From contig CP015603.1 in the NCBI GenBank assembly GCA_002284855.1, positions 930,001 through 994,000 of the forward strand: DNA of 64,000 nt, read 5' to 3'. The first letter of the stretch is position 1. Each line of letters opens with the position of its first letter. A model generated the notes under the pieces. It did not search any database and was not told where the DNA came from. It saw only the letters and a list, made by a program, of their open reading frames with translations. The position numbers and the translations under genes are program-made. This DNA is from Actinobacteria bacterium IMCC25003. GTDB taxonomy: Bacteria > Actinomycetota > Actinomycetes > Nanopelagicales > Nanopelagicaceae. Of this stretch, positions 1-7,589 are shown in pieces.

Positions 1-1792
1 GCTTTGATAAATCTGGTGAGATAAATGGAACCAACTTCTGCGAGCTGCGAAAGATGGAGCCCATCTCGAAGATTGCAAAGTCTTTTGCTCCGCGACTGAT
101 ATTGCGTTGCGCAACTTCAATCAACCCCGGAACAAGATGAACGCGCATCAATGGGAATTCTTCAGACATTGGATTTGCGATGCGGTATGTAGCAGCACGT
201 TCGCCGACAAAGCCCATTGAATCGATGGTCTCTTGGTTGGTAAATGGGAAAGTTTGTACTTCAGCCAATCCGCGACTTGCCAGCATCTGTGCCACAGCAC
301 GTCGGCGCTTCTGTGTCGGAGTAAGCGATGCATGCAGTGGGCGCGGAGGAAGAATCGATGGAATCTTGTCGTAACCAATCATGCGGGCTACTTCTTCAGC
401 GAAATCTGCAGATGTGAGGAGATCTGAACGCCATGATGGTGGATCAACCTCAAAGGTCTTCTCATTTACATCGCAACCGATCGTGCGAAGAATCTCTGTA
501 ATCTGAGCCGGCGATACCTCTACCCCAAGGATGCGAGAGATATAGGCAGGGTCAACTTTCACCACTGGGGCGAAACGGGGTTCGCCATCTACGACAGTTG
601 CAACGTGCTGCGCTGAACTATTTTCAGTCAGCAGCTGAACAAAGCGAGCAGATGCGAGTTGGGCAAGTGATGGATCAACGCTGCGCTCAAGGCGACGTGA
701 TGCTTCAGATGACAATTTATGGCGACGTGAGTTCTTTGCTACACATACAGGATCGAAACGAACTGCTTCTAGAGCAATTTCTGTCGTTGTTTCAGAGATT
801 TCTGACGAAGCGCCACCCATCGTTCCTGCGAGAGCGAGTGGTTGAGCGTCATCACAGACCATAAGGTCATCTGGATCTAACTGACGCACTTGCCCATCAA
901 GTGTTGTGAAAGGTTGCGCCTTACCTGCGCGCTTAATGGTGACCCCACCTTTGATCTTTGATTTATCAAATGCGTGAAGTGGCTGACCGAGTTCGAGCAT
1001 GACGTAGTTGGTGACATCGACAACGAGCGAGATTGAACGCATCCCCATCTTTTCGATGCGACGACGCATCCAGAGTGGTGTTGTGGCAGAGGGATCGAAA
1101 TTTGAAAGTGTACGTAAGTAGAAGACAGAGGCAGTCGATGGGTCAGCAATCTTTGCCGACACGCCTTTACCAGTTTCGGTAAAGGTGAGTTCGCGAAGCG
1201 CATCGACTGGATCGGTAAATGTAAGCCCAAGTGAACCTGCTACTTCACGAGCAATTCCGCGAATGCTGAGCGCGTACCCACGATCAGGGTTTACCGCTAC
1301 ATCGAAGATGACATCGTTGATCATCAACCCAGCAATTGCATCATCGCCAATCTTTACTGTGCCTTCAGCGAAAATCATGATTCCTGAATGATCGTCACCT
1401 AAACCAAGTTCGCGCGCAGAACAAATCATTCCATTTGAGGTCTTGCCATAGGTTTCGCGTGCGCCGATTGCGAAATTGCCAGGAAGTACCGCGCCAGGAA
1501 GTGCTGCCACGATGAGGTCTCCGACAACAAAGTTGGTGGCTCCACAAATGACGTATCGCGTCTCTTTCTCGCCACAATCGAGACCGACGTAACGAACGGG
1601 CTTCTTAAATTCAGTGAGCTCTTCGATGCTGAGAACCTTTGCGAAGACCAATGGGCCTGTGATGTCAGATCCCTGCTTGATGATTTCTTCTACTTCGAAA
1701 CCAACGCGGATAAGCGCATCAGAAATCTCTTCAGCGGTAATCGATGCTGGAATATCGACGAATTCTTTGATCCACGATAACGGTGCGCGCAT
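1..1792 (-). CDS. pheT: Phenylalanine-tRNA ligase beta subunit, 3' part outside window
   Basis: Beta subunit of the alpha2-beta2 phenylalanyl-tRNA synthetase, which binds and edits tRNA-Phe in the cytoplasm. About 597 codons are visible, reading from ATG at 1792 off the left edge; the family is about 800 residues long, so the C-terminal part (including the FDX-ACB tRNA-binding domain) is missing here. The N-terminus reads MRAPLSWIKEFVDIP, typical of PheT, followed by a tRNA-binding OB-fold region (YVICGATNF, IVAALPGAVLP) and then B3/B4 and B5 regions (GQPLHAFD, GGASSEIS). The ATG directly abuts the pheS stop codon (1793-1795), so the two subunits are probably translationally coupled. Last visible gene of the infC operon. 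Confidence 0.97.
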   Translation of the reverse strand, partial: MRAPLSWIKEFVDIPASITAEEISDALIRVGFEVEEIIKQGSDITGPLVFAKVLSIEELTEFKKPVRYVGLDCGEKETRYVICGATNFVVGDLIVAALPGAVLPGNFAIGARETYGKTSNGMICSARELGLGDDHSGIMIFAEGTVKIGDDAIAGLMINDVIFDVAVNPDRGYALSIRGIAREVAGSLGLTFTDPVDALRELTFTETGKGVSAKIADPSTASVFYLRTLSNFDPSATTPLWMRRRIEKMGMRSISLVVDVTNYVMLELGQPLHAFDKSKIKGGVTIKRAGKAQPFTTLDGQVRQLDPDDLMVCDDAQPLALAGTMGGASSEISETTTEIALEAVRFDPVCVAKNSRRHKLSSEASRRLERSVDPSLAQLASARFVQLLTENSSAQHVATVVDGEPRFAPVVKVDPAYISRILGVEVSPAQITEILRTIGCDVNEKTFEVDPPSWRSDLLTSADFAEEVARMIGYDKIPSILPPRPLHASLTPTQKRRRAVAQMLASRGLAEVQTFPFTNQETIDSMGFVGERAATYRIANPMSEEFPLMRVHLVPGLIEVAQRNISRGAKDFAIFEMGSIFRSSQKLVPFISPDLSK

Positions 1793-2800
1793 TTAGAGTC
1801 CTACTCCAAACTGTCGTGTGAAACGAAGATCGCCTTCGACAATGTCGTGCATATCGGTGATTCCATGACGCACCATGAGGGTGCGCTCAAGACCCATACC
1901 AAATGCGAAGCCGGTGTAGATATCTGTATCGATTCCACAGGTTGCCAGAACCTTTGGATTCACCATTCCACAACCGCCCCATTCGATCCATCGACCATTG
2001 AAGAAGATATCCACTTCAGCGCTTGGTTCGGTAAATGGGAAGAACGATGGTCGGAGTCGAGTAACAACATCAGGACCAAACATATGTCGTGCAAAGTTAT
2101 CGAGCGTTCCTTTGAGGTGGGCCATGGTGATGCCCTTATCGACCACGAGTCCTTCGACCTGATGGAAGACCGGACTATGGGTGGCATCGAGTTCATCGGC
2201 GCGGAATGTGCGGCCGGGACAGATCATGTAGATCGGTGGCTCCTGAGTAAGCATGGAACGAATCTGTACCGGTGATGTCTGGGTGCGCAGTACGACGCCA
2301 GATTCGATTGGTTCGATAAAGAAAGTATCTTGCATAGTTCGTGCCGGGTGATCAGCAGGAATATTAAGAGCATCGAAGTTAAGCCAGCCGGATTCGAGTT
2401 CAGGGCCTTCTTCGACAGAGAAACCTTGTTCGATAAAGAAGTCAGAGACCTCGTTCTTGATAATGGAGATGGGATGAAGTCCCCCACGATGAGTGCGCTG
2501 GACTGGCAAGGTAATGTCTACAACTTCTTCGAGAAGCACCTTTGCATCGCGTTCAACTTCCAACTTCTCAGTCGCCTTAGCGAGAGCTTTCGCAATCTCA
2601 GCCTTTGCATCCCCAATAAGTTTTCCGGCAGAGGCTTTCTCTTCAGGTGAGAGCGAACCCAGTGCCCGGCTCGCTAATGAGACGGGAGCCTTATCACCGG
2701 TGTGGGCAAGGCGTGCGACTTTGAGAGCGTCGAGATCAGATGCGGCAGCAAAAGCCTTCTGGGCATCGCTTATCCACGATGCAATATCTGCCGGATTCAT
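1793..2800 (-). CDS. pheS: Phenylalanine-tRNA ligase alpha subunit
   Basis: Catalytic alpha subunit of phenylalanyl-tRNA synthetase (class II), which activates Phe with ATP and charges tRNA-Phe. 335 residues, near the usual 330-350. An N-terminal helical region (about 1-90) binds tRNA. Class II motif 1 is around HPARTMQDTF (151-160), motif 2 around FRADELDATHSPVFHQ (199-214), and motif 3 is GFAFGMGLERTLM (297-309). The Phe pocket segment FFPFTEPSAE lies near 253-262. It is followed without a spacer by pheT and preceded by the trmH-family gene after 10 nt. Confidence 0.98.
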   Translation of the reverse strand: MNPADIASWISDAQKAFAAASDLDALKVARLAHTGDKAPVSLASRALGSLSPEEKASAGKLIGDAKAEIAKALAKATEKLEVERDAKVLLEEVVDITLPVQRTHRGGLHPISIIKNEVSDFFIEQGFSVEEGPELESGWLNFDALNIPADHPARTMQDTFFIEPIESGVVLRTQTSPVQIRSMLTQEPPIYMICPGRTFRADELDATHSPVFHQVEGLVVDKGITMAHLKGTLDNFARHMFGPDVVTRLRPSFFPFTEPSAEVDIFFNGRWIEWGGCGMVNPKVLATCGIDTDIYTGFAFGMGLERTLMVRHGITDMHDIVEGDLRFTRQFGVGL

Positions 2801-2810
2801 GGAGGTAATT

Positions 2811-3596
2811 CTAACCTGCGACCTTTGAAGAAAGGGTGAACATTACGATAGAAGCGGCTGCAGATAAGTTGAGGCTTTCAGCTCGTCCGGCCATAGGAAT
2901 CGTTACTTCTGTTACGGGAACTCCGAGCATCGCAGCATCTACTCCCCTTGCCTCATTGCCGAATATCGCAATGCAATCGCCAGAAATTGAAAGATCCAGG
3001 AGTGATGTCTTGGCATGCGATGAAAGAAGGAATTTTTGAATCCCAGGAAATTGCTTATCGACGTGGGTAAATGCAATCCCCTCGAATACCGGAATATGCC
3101 AGAGAGATCCGGCCGTTGAGCGAACCACTTTTGGAGAGAACATATCGACCGAATCAGGTGATGTGATGACAGCGGATATTCCCATTGCATCTGCGGTACG
3201 TAAGATTGTTCCGGCATTTCCTGGATCTTGGATCTCGTGAAGATATATAAATGTTGATGTACCAGTTGCGGAAAGCTCAGAGATATCGCTTTCGGGTTTG
3301 TAGCAGAGGGAGATCAGCCCTTGTGGTGAGACGGTATCTGACATCGCCTTCATAACCGCTTCGCTGACTTCGACAATTTCTACTGAGCCAAGGTCGAGTT
3401 CAGAAATCTTGGAGAGACCGTTTTCGGTTGCATACAGAATCTTTAACTGCAGACCGTGTGAAGAGGTCAACGCTTCGCGTGCACATTGCACACCTTCGGC
3501 GACAAAGAGGCCTTGTTCGCGACGCTCTTTAGCGCCCTTAGAACCAATAAGAGCCTTCACTCGCCCGACGTGCGGCGAATGAAGGCTCTCAATCAT
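2811..3596 (-). CDS. TrmH/SpoU-family RNA 2'-O-methyltransferase
   Basis: SPOUT-class methyltransferase that uses S-adenosylmethionine to methylate a ribose 2'-OH in rRNA or tRNA; the exact target cannot be read from the sequence. 261 residues. An N-terminal substrate-binding part (about 1-105, beginning ESLHSPHVGRVKALIGSK) precedes the knotted SpoU domain with motif 1 DPGNAGTILR (124-133), motif 2 FGNEARGV (212-219) and motif 3 IPMAGRAESLNLSAA (233-247). The N-terminal layout resembles TsnR/RlmB-like rRNA enzymes. Its position between rplT and pheS is the usual actinobacterial one, which fits a role in ribosome maturation. The gap to rplT is 13 nt. Confidence 0.93.
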   Translation of the reverse strand: MIESLHSPHVGRVKALIGSKGAKERREQGLFVAEGVQCAREALTSSHGLQLKILYATENGLSKISELDLGSVEIVEVSEAVMKAMSDTVSPQGLISLCYKPESDISELSATGTSTFIYLHEIQDPGNAGTILRTADAMGISAVITSPDSVDMFSPKVVRSTAGSLWHIPVFEGIAFTHVDKQFPGIQKFLLSSHAKTSLLDLSISGDCIAIFGNEARGVDAAMLGVPVTEVTIPMAGRAESLNLSAAASIVMFTLSSKVAG

Positions 3597-3609
3597 TGGT
3601 ATGAATTAC

Positions 3610-3969
3610 TTAAGCTGCAGGAAGGTTCTTACGTGCAACATCCACGAGAACCTTAAATGCTGCTGGATCGTTTGTTGCGATATCTGAAAGAACGCGACGA
3701 TCTACTTCAAGACCAGATGCCTTAAGACCCTGGATGAAGCGGTTGTATGTCATTCCGTTTTCGCGAGCTGCAGCGTTAATACGCTGAATCCATAGCTGAC
3801 GGAAATCGCCCTTCTTGTCCTTACGGTCATTGAAGGCATAAACCATTGAGTGAGTTACTTGCTCCTTCGCCTTTGTGAAAAGACGTGAACGCTGACCGCG
3901 ATATCCGGCTGCGCGCTCGAGGGTTGTGCGACGCTTCTTTGCTGCGTGTACTCCGCGCTTTACTCTCAT
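3610..3969 (-). CDS. rplT: 50S ribosomal protein L20
   Basis: Large-subunit assembly protein that binds 23S rRNA early in assembly. 119 residues, the normal length, with the highly basic start [20 protein letters not shown] and the core segment [24 protein letters not shown]. Third gene of infC-rpmI-rplT, 12 nt after rpmI. In E. coli and B. subtilis this operon is autoregulated by L20 or through the leader; whether that holds here is unknown. Confidence 0.99.
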   Translation of the reverse strand: MRVKRGVHAAKKRRTTLERAAGYRGQRSRLFTKAKEQVTHSMVYAFNDRKDKKGDFRQLWIQRINAAARENGMTYNRFIQGLKASGLEVDRRVLSDIATNDPAAFKVLVDVARKNLPAA

Positions 3970-3981
3970 TGGTCGACTCCC

Positions 3982-4179
3982 TTACTTCAAACCAAGCATG
4001 CGCTTGGCTGTCATTGTGACTGTTGCTTTTGCTGATGACTCTTGACTCAAACGACGAGTAACGCGTGATGACTTGTGCTCCAAAAGGTGGCGCTTGCCTG
4101 CACGCTCGTGCATGATCTTTCCTGATCCTGTGACGCGGAAGGTCTTCTTCGCACCACTGTGGGTTTTCATCTTTGGCAT
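3982..4179 (-). CDS. rpmI: 50S ribosomal protein L35
   Basis: Small basic large-subunit protein, 65 residues. It shows the canonical N-terminus [21 protein letters not shown] and the conserved HLLEHKSSR. It lies 63 nt after infC and 12 nt before rplT in the standard infC-rpmI-rplT order. The start has a purine-rich ribosome binding site (AGGAGA in the spacer just upstream). Confidence 0.99.
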   Translation of the reverse strand: MPKMKTHSGAKKTFRVTGSGKIMHERAGKRHLLEHKSSRVTRRLSQESSAKATVTMTAKRMLGLK

Positions 4180-4242
4180 TTATCTTCTCCTGTTACTTCG
4201 TCGTTGTTAAAACCTTTTTTAACTAAAACTCTTCTAGTAAAA

Positions 4243-4830
4243 CTACTGTGCAGCTGCTTCTTCAGCAGCCTTCTCCTTGGCAGCTCGCGCCGCTTTCTGT
4301 TCAGCTACCGCTTCGGTCTTCTTCTTCGTTGGCCCTAGGACCATCGTCATCTGTCGACCTTCTTGCTTAGGAGCGAACTCCACGAATGCAATCTCTTTGA
4401 CATCTTCTGCAAGACGCTGCAAGAGTTTGAATCCAAGCTCTGGACGTGTTTGTTCACGGCCACGGAACTTCATCGTGATCTTCACCTTGTCGCCACCCTT
4501 GAGAAACTTCTCGACTGCTGAGCGCTTTGTCTCGTAATCGTGATTTTCGATCTTTGGCGTCATGCGCACTTCCTTCACCACAATGTGGGTCTGGTTCTGA
4601 CGTGCTTCGCGAGCCTTCTGTGCTTCCTGGTACTTGTACTTGCCGAAGTCCATGATCTTGCACACTGGTGGATTAGCTTCGGGTGCAATCTCTACGAGAT
4701 CGAGTCCGATTTCATCTGCCATAGCTAGCGCTGCTTCGATATCTACAACTCCAACTTGTTCACCGGTGTAATTGATGAGACGAATTTGGGGTGTGCGGAT
4801 ACGGTCATTGATGCGCGGTTCTGTTGTGAT
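4243..4830 (-). CDS. infC: Translation initiation factor IF-3, probable AUC start
   Basis: IF-3 binds the 30S subunit, prevents premature 50S joining and rejects wrong initiator codons and tRNAs. The conserved protein begins at (I/M)[17 protein letters not shown]. The codon where other IF-3 proteins begin is ATC (4828-4830), with AGGAG five nt upstream (4836-4840). An in-frame ATG 69 nt upstream (4899) would add a 23-residue tail that is not IF-3-like. I therefore call an AUC start giving 195 residues. The N-domain, linker ([15 protein letters not shown]) and C-domain ([15 protein letters not shown] to [16 protein letters not shown]) are followed by an Ala/Glu/Lys-rich tail seen in actinobacteria. 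A rare start codon matches known IF-3 autoregulation: the factor discriminates against its own non-AUG start. Confidence 0.93.
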   Translation of the reverse strand: MTTEPRINDRIRTPQIRLINYTGEQVGVVDIEAALAMADEIGLDLVEIAPEANPPVCKIMDFGKYKYQEAQKAREARQNQTHIVVKEVRMTPKIENHDYETKRSAVEKFLKGGDKVKITMKFRGREQTRPELGFKLLQRLAEDVKEIAFVEFAPKQEGRQMTMVLGPTKKKTEAVAEQKAARAAKEKAAEEAAAQ

Positions 4831-5090
4831 TTCTGCTCCTATGTTTGTCTTGAGTATCCAAGCCGCTGCATGAAATTGCGCACCGCACATAGGAAGCAAT
4901 TGGCCCGTAAGGACCGAATTACTTACCGACGAACCAATCCGCCTAAGCAGTAGAGGTGGGAGCGGTGAGCTCCTCTTGCAGTAGCCGGGCTACTGGTCTG
5001 GAGCAAAGGTTACCTGAAGGGGTAGGGAATGAAAAATCCGAGCGTGGATGGGTCCTTAGGCGCCCATGCCGAATGGGGCGATGACTGAAG
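4831..5090 (-). promoter_or_regulatory. infC operon leader with candidate promoter and competing hairpins
   Basis: This 260-nt spacer between fabI and infC is the longest gene-free stretch in the window. A weak candidate promoter reads TTTTCA-17 nt-TAACCT. The predicted RNA then contains CAGTAGC-CCG-GCTACTG (4995-4979), a 7-bp hairpin. A second element, AGAGG...CCTCT with an inner AGC/GCT stem, lies at 4976-4952, followed immediately by a second copy of CTACTG (4953-4948). The single CAGTAG (4995-4990) could pair with either CTACTG copy, giving two mutually exclusive folds. No clear U-tract was seen. Structures were paired by eye and no free energies were calculated. Confidence 0.4.
4836..4840 (-). 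promoter_or_regulatory. Shine-Dalgarno site deciding the infC AUC start
   Basis: AGGAG on the minus strand, 5 nt before ATC 4830. No comparable site stands at a useful distance before the upstream in-frame ATG codons (4899 and 4890), so this site selects the AUC start. Confidence 0.75.
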
Positions 5091-5858
5091 TCATGCGCCC
5101 ATGCCATGCAGCCCGCCATCGACATGGATGATCTCAGCGGTGGTCTTGGGGAACCAATCGCTCAAGAGAGCAACAGCAGCTTTTGCTGCAGGAACTGGAT
5201 CTGTGACATCCCATTCGAGTGGGCTGCGGTCGTTCCAAACCTTTTCAAATTCATCAAAGCCCGGAATCGACTTAGCCGCCATTGTGCGGATTGGGCCTGC
5301 TGCAACGAGGTTGATGCGCACATTTTCAGCGCCGAGATCGCGCGCTAAGTAACGCGATGTCGATTCGAGCGCTGCCTTAGCAACACCCATCCAGTCGTAC
5401 TTAGGCCATGCGACTTGAGCATCAAAGTCGAGACCGACAACAGATGCTCCATCTTTAAATGTTGGACGGCATGCCATGGTCAAAGATTTCAATGAATACG
5501 CAGAGATATGAACAGCAGTTGAGACATCTTCCCAAGCGGTGTTGAGAAAGTTACCACCGAGCGCAGCCTCGGGTGCGAAACCAATCGAATGCACCACGCC
5601 ATCAAGGTGTGGGACATGCTTCTTCACTTCAGCTGCTAAACCATCAAGGTGCTCTTGGTTTGTGACATCAAGTTCGATGATGGGAGCAGGTTGTGGAAGT
5701 CGGCCCGCGATACGAGTTGTGAGGCTCAGTGCACGACCGAAGCCGGTGAGCACGACATTGGCGCCTTCTTCTTGAGCGATCTTTGCAATATGGAATGCGA
5801 TTGAGCCATCGGTGAGTACGCCGGTGACGAGGATGTTCTTTCCTTGGAGGATGCCCAT
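5091..5858 (-). CDS. fabI: Enoyl-[acyl-carrier-protein] reductase (NADH), InhA/FabI type
   Basis: Catalyses the last reduction of each fatty acid elongation round, trans-2-enoyl-ACP to acyl-ACP with NADH. 255 residues. The N-terminal dinucleotide-binding segment GVLTDGSIAFHIAK (13-26) is InhA-like rather than classical short-chain dehydrogenase. The catalytic pair is Tyr154 and Lys161 in KYDWMGVAK, and the C-terminus VDGGLHGMGA is usual for the family. The start GILQGKNILVTG is standard. Follows fabG by 2 nt, forming a fabG-fabI pair that supplies both reductases of FAS II. Confidence 0.96.
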   Translation of the reverse strand: MGILQGKNILVTGVLTDGSIAFHIAKIAQEEGANVVLTGFGRALSLTTRIAGRLPQPAPIIELDVTNQEHLDGLAAEVKKHVPHLDGVVHSIGFAPEAALGGNFLNTAWEDVSTAVHISAYSLKSLTMACRPTFKDGASVVGLDFDAQVAWPKYDWMGVAKAALESTSRYLARDLGAENVRINLVAAGPIRTMAAKSIPGFDEFEKVWNDRSPLEWDVTDPVPAAKAAVALLSDWFPKTTAEIIHVDGGLHGMGA

Positions 5859-5860
5859 TC

Positions 5861-6574
5861 TTAGTGACCCATTCCTAATCCGCCATCGACAGGGATGATG
5901 GCACCGGTGATGTAACTTGCCTGAGGAGAAGCAATAAATGCAACGACATCTGCAATCTCTTCAGCTGAGCAGAAGCGACCCAGAGGTACTTGGGCTGCGA
6001 TATCAGAACGACGCTTCTCATCGAGATCTGCTGTCATATCTGTTTCAACAAATCCGGGAGCGATGACATTTGCTGTAATGCCGCGACTACCAAGTTCGCG
6101 CGCAAATGATCGCGCCATTCCTACGAGGCCCGACTTTGAAGCAGAGTAGTTAACTTGGCCGGCAGCACCCACTCCCCCAACTACTGAACCGATAAAGATA
6201 AGACGTCCGCGCTTTAACTTCAGTAGACCTTTTGTTGCGCGCTTTGAGACACGAAAAGCTCCGGTGAGATTGGCGTTAATGACGCTTTCGAAATCTTCAT
6301 CACTCATTCGCATTACGAGTGTGTCTTTAGTAATTCCTGCATTTGCCACAATGATTTCTGGCTGACCGATCTCCGCCTCAATCTTTGCAAAAGCTGCATC
6401 GACGCTTTCAGCATCAGTGACATCCATCTGCACTGCATCGAATCCAGTGGGTGGAGTACCGCTCCTATATGTGATGACGACTCGATGGCCTGCAGCTTTG
6501 AGCGCGGTTGCGATAGCTAAACCAATTCCACGATTTCCGCCGGTGACAAGTGCGATTGAAGTCGAGTCGCTCAT
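5861..6574 (-). CDS. fabG: 3-oxoacyl-[acyl-carrier-protein] reductase
   Basis: NADPH-dependent short-chain dehydrogenase that reduces 3-oxoacyl-ACP in fatty acid synthesis. 237 residues. Cofactor motif TGGNRGIGLA (11-20), NAG (78-80), catalytic Ser130, Tyr143 and Lys147 in GSVVGGVGAAG and YSASKSG, and the C-terminal ITGAIIPVDGGLGMGH. The pairing with an InhA-type reductase 2 nt downstream is the mycobacterial mabA-inhA arrangement, which supports the fatty acid role over a generic dehydrogenase. Divergent from the DUF3099 gene across 27 nt. Confidence 0.95.
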   Translation of the reverse strand: MSDSTSIALVTGGNRGIGLAIATALKAAGHRVVITYRSGTPPTGFDAVQMDVTDAESVDAAFAKIEAEIGQPEIIVANAGITKDTLVMRMSDEDFESVINANLTGAFRVSKRATKGLLKLKRGRLIFIGSVVGGVGAAGQVNYSASKSGLVGMARSFARELGSRGITANVIAPGFVETDMTADLDEKRRSDIAAQVPLGRFCSAEEIADVVAFIASPQASYITGAIIPVDGGLGMGH

Positions 6575-6601
6575 GAGAGAAAACTACCCTACTGTTGCTC
6601 T

Positions 6602-6874
6602 ATGGCTAAAGAAGATGACGTTTACGACATCACTAGCGCCCCAAAAGGGTTAACTACTGACCAGTCCGCGAGACAACGTCGCTATTTCATTTCGATGATG
6701 ATTCGTACAGCCTGCTTTATTCTGACTGTGTTACTGCCCAGTCCATATCGTTGGTTCGCGCTAGCTGGTGCAGTTACTCTTCCGTATATCGCGGTTGTAG
6801 TTGCCAATGCCGGACGCGAGACAGTTCTGCCAGGTGCTGCCATCTTGAAGAAGAGGCCGCGAGGAATTGAATAG
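6602..6874 (+). CDS. DUF3099-family membrane protein
   Basis: 90-residue protein of an actinobacterial family of unknown function. The N-terminus is polar (AKEDDVYDITSAPKGLTTDQSARQ), followed by RRYFISMMIRT and two hydrophobic segments (about 33-48 and 54-70), ending in a basic tail with LKKRPRGIE. This matches the DUF3099 layout: a cytoplasmic tail, a turn after ARQRRY and a two-helix membrane hairpin. Its gene overlaps the SURF1 gene by 8 nt, so the two are translated together, and DUF3099 beside SURF1 and fabG-fabI is a familiar actinobacterial neighbourhood. No enzymatic motif is seen. Confidence 0.82.
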   Translation: MAKEDDVYDITSAPKGLTTDQSARQRRYFISMMIRTACFILTVLLPSPYRWFALAGAVTLPYIAVVVANAGRETVLPGAAILKKRPRGIE

Positions 6875-7589
6875 TTCGACCAAAAAAGAGAGTTTCTCAC
6901 TCCTTAAATCTTTTATAGCTCTCCTGCTTATCGTCGGTTGTCTCTGGGCCGCACAGTGGCAGTACCACCGTGGAGTAGCCCGACATGCTCGCAATACAGT
7001 GATCGAAACGAATTCAACCATGAAGACTGTTTCGCTCACTTCTGTTCTCGCAGCACCGCAAGCACACGAATGGCAGTCAGTTACCACTGAAGGAAGTTTC
7101 GATGCAACGTCTCAGATTCTTCTGCGCAATCGTTACTCCGAAGGCGTCTATGGCTTTGAACTACTTACTCGTTTTACAAATACAACAGGGCAGACGTTCT
7201 GGGTTGATTGTGGATGGGTAAAGGCGGGAGAGTATGCAACAACACAACCCGAACTTCCTACATTGCCTACTGGCCAAGTGAAGATTGTCGGAAGGTTGCG
7301 TCTTGATTCATCGCTCCCCCAAGGTTCCTTCTTCGCAATCCCTAGCAATAAATCCGATGGGCTCGTATCAAAAGCAAATGCTCAGTCAGGCTCTACAACC
7401 GAAACTTTCTATATCGATCTTTTACGTGGATCAGACTCTGCACTTACTCCAGAAGTCCCGGCGCAGCTTCCTGAACTTTCCGATGGACCACATATGGCAT
7501 ACGCCTTGCAATGGCTCTTCTTCGGCGGTCTAGTCGTCTATGGCCGTTTCTTAATTCGTCGTGATGTCCTGTCGAGCAAAGAGCTCTGA
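6867..7589 (+). CDS. SURF1-family cytochrome oxidase biogenesis protein
   Basis: SURF1/Shy1 proteins are two-helix membrane proteins that help insert haem A into cytochrome c oxidase. 240 residues: an N-terminal helix (about 12-30, SFIALLLIVGCLWAAQWQYHRG), a long extracytoplasmic region with family landmarks (LLRNRYSEGVYGFELLTRF, FWVDCGWVKAG, GQVKIVGRLR), and a C-terminal helix starting at HMAYALQWLFFGG. The start is TTG at 6867, overlapping the upstream stop. The haem A synthase gene ctaA in this window supports a working aa3-type oxidase. The 3' end overlaps the convergent ABC transporter gene by 39 nt. Confidence 0.92.
   Translation: MNSSTKKESFSLLKSFIALLLIVGCLWAAQWQYHRGVARHARNTVIETNSTMKTVSLTSVLAAPQAHEWQSVTTEGSFDATSQILLRNRYSEGVYGFELLTRFTNTTGQTFWVDCGWVKAGEYATTQPELPTLPTGQVKIVGRLRLDSSLPQGSFFAIPSNKSDGLVSKANAQSGSTTETFYIDLLRGSDSALTPEVPAQLPELSDGPHMAYALQWLFFGGLVVYGRFLIRRDVLSSKEL

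Noticed and set aside
1847-2275. 142-residue plus-strand open frame opposite pheS
   Set aside because: Fully inside pheS on the other strand, rich in His/Cys/Trp from codon shadowing, and without recognisable domain.
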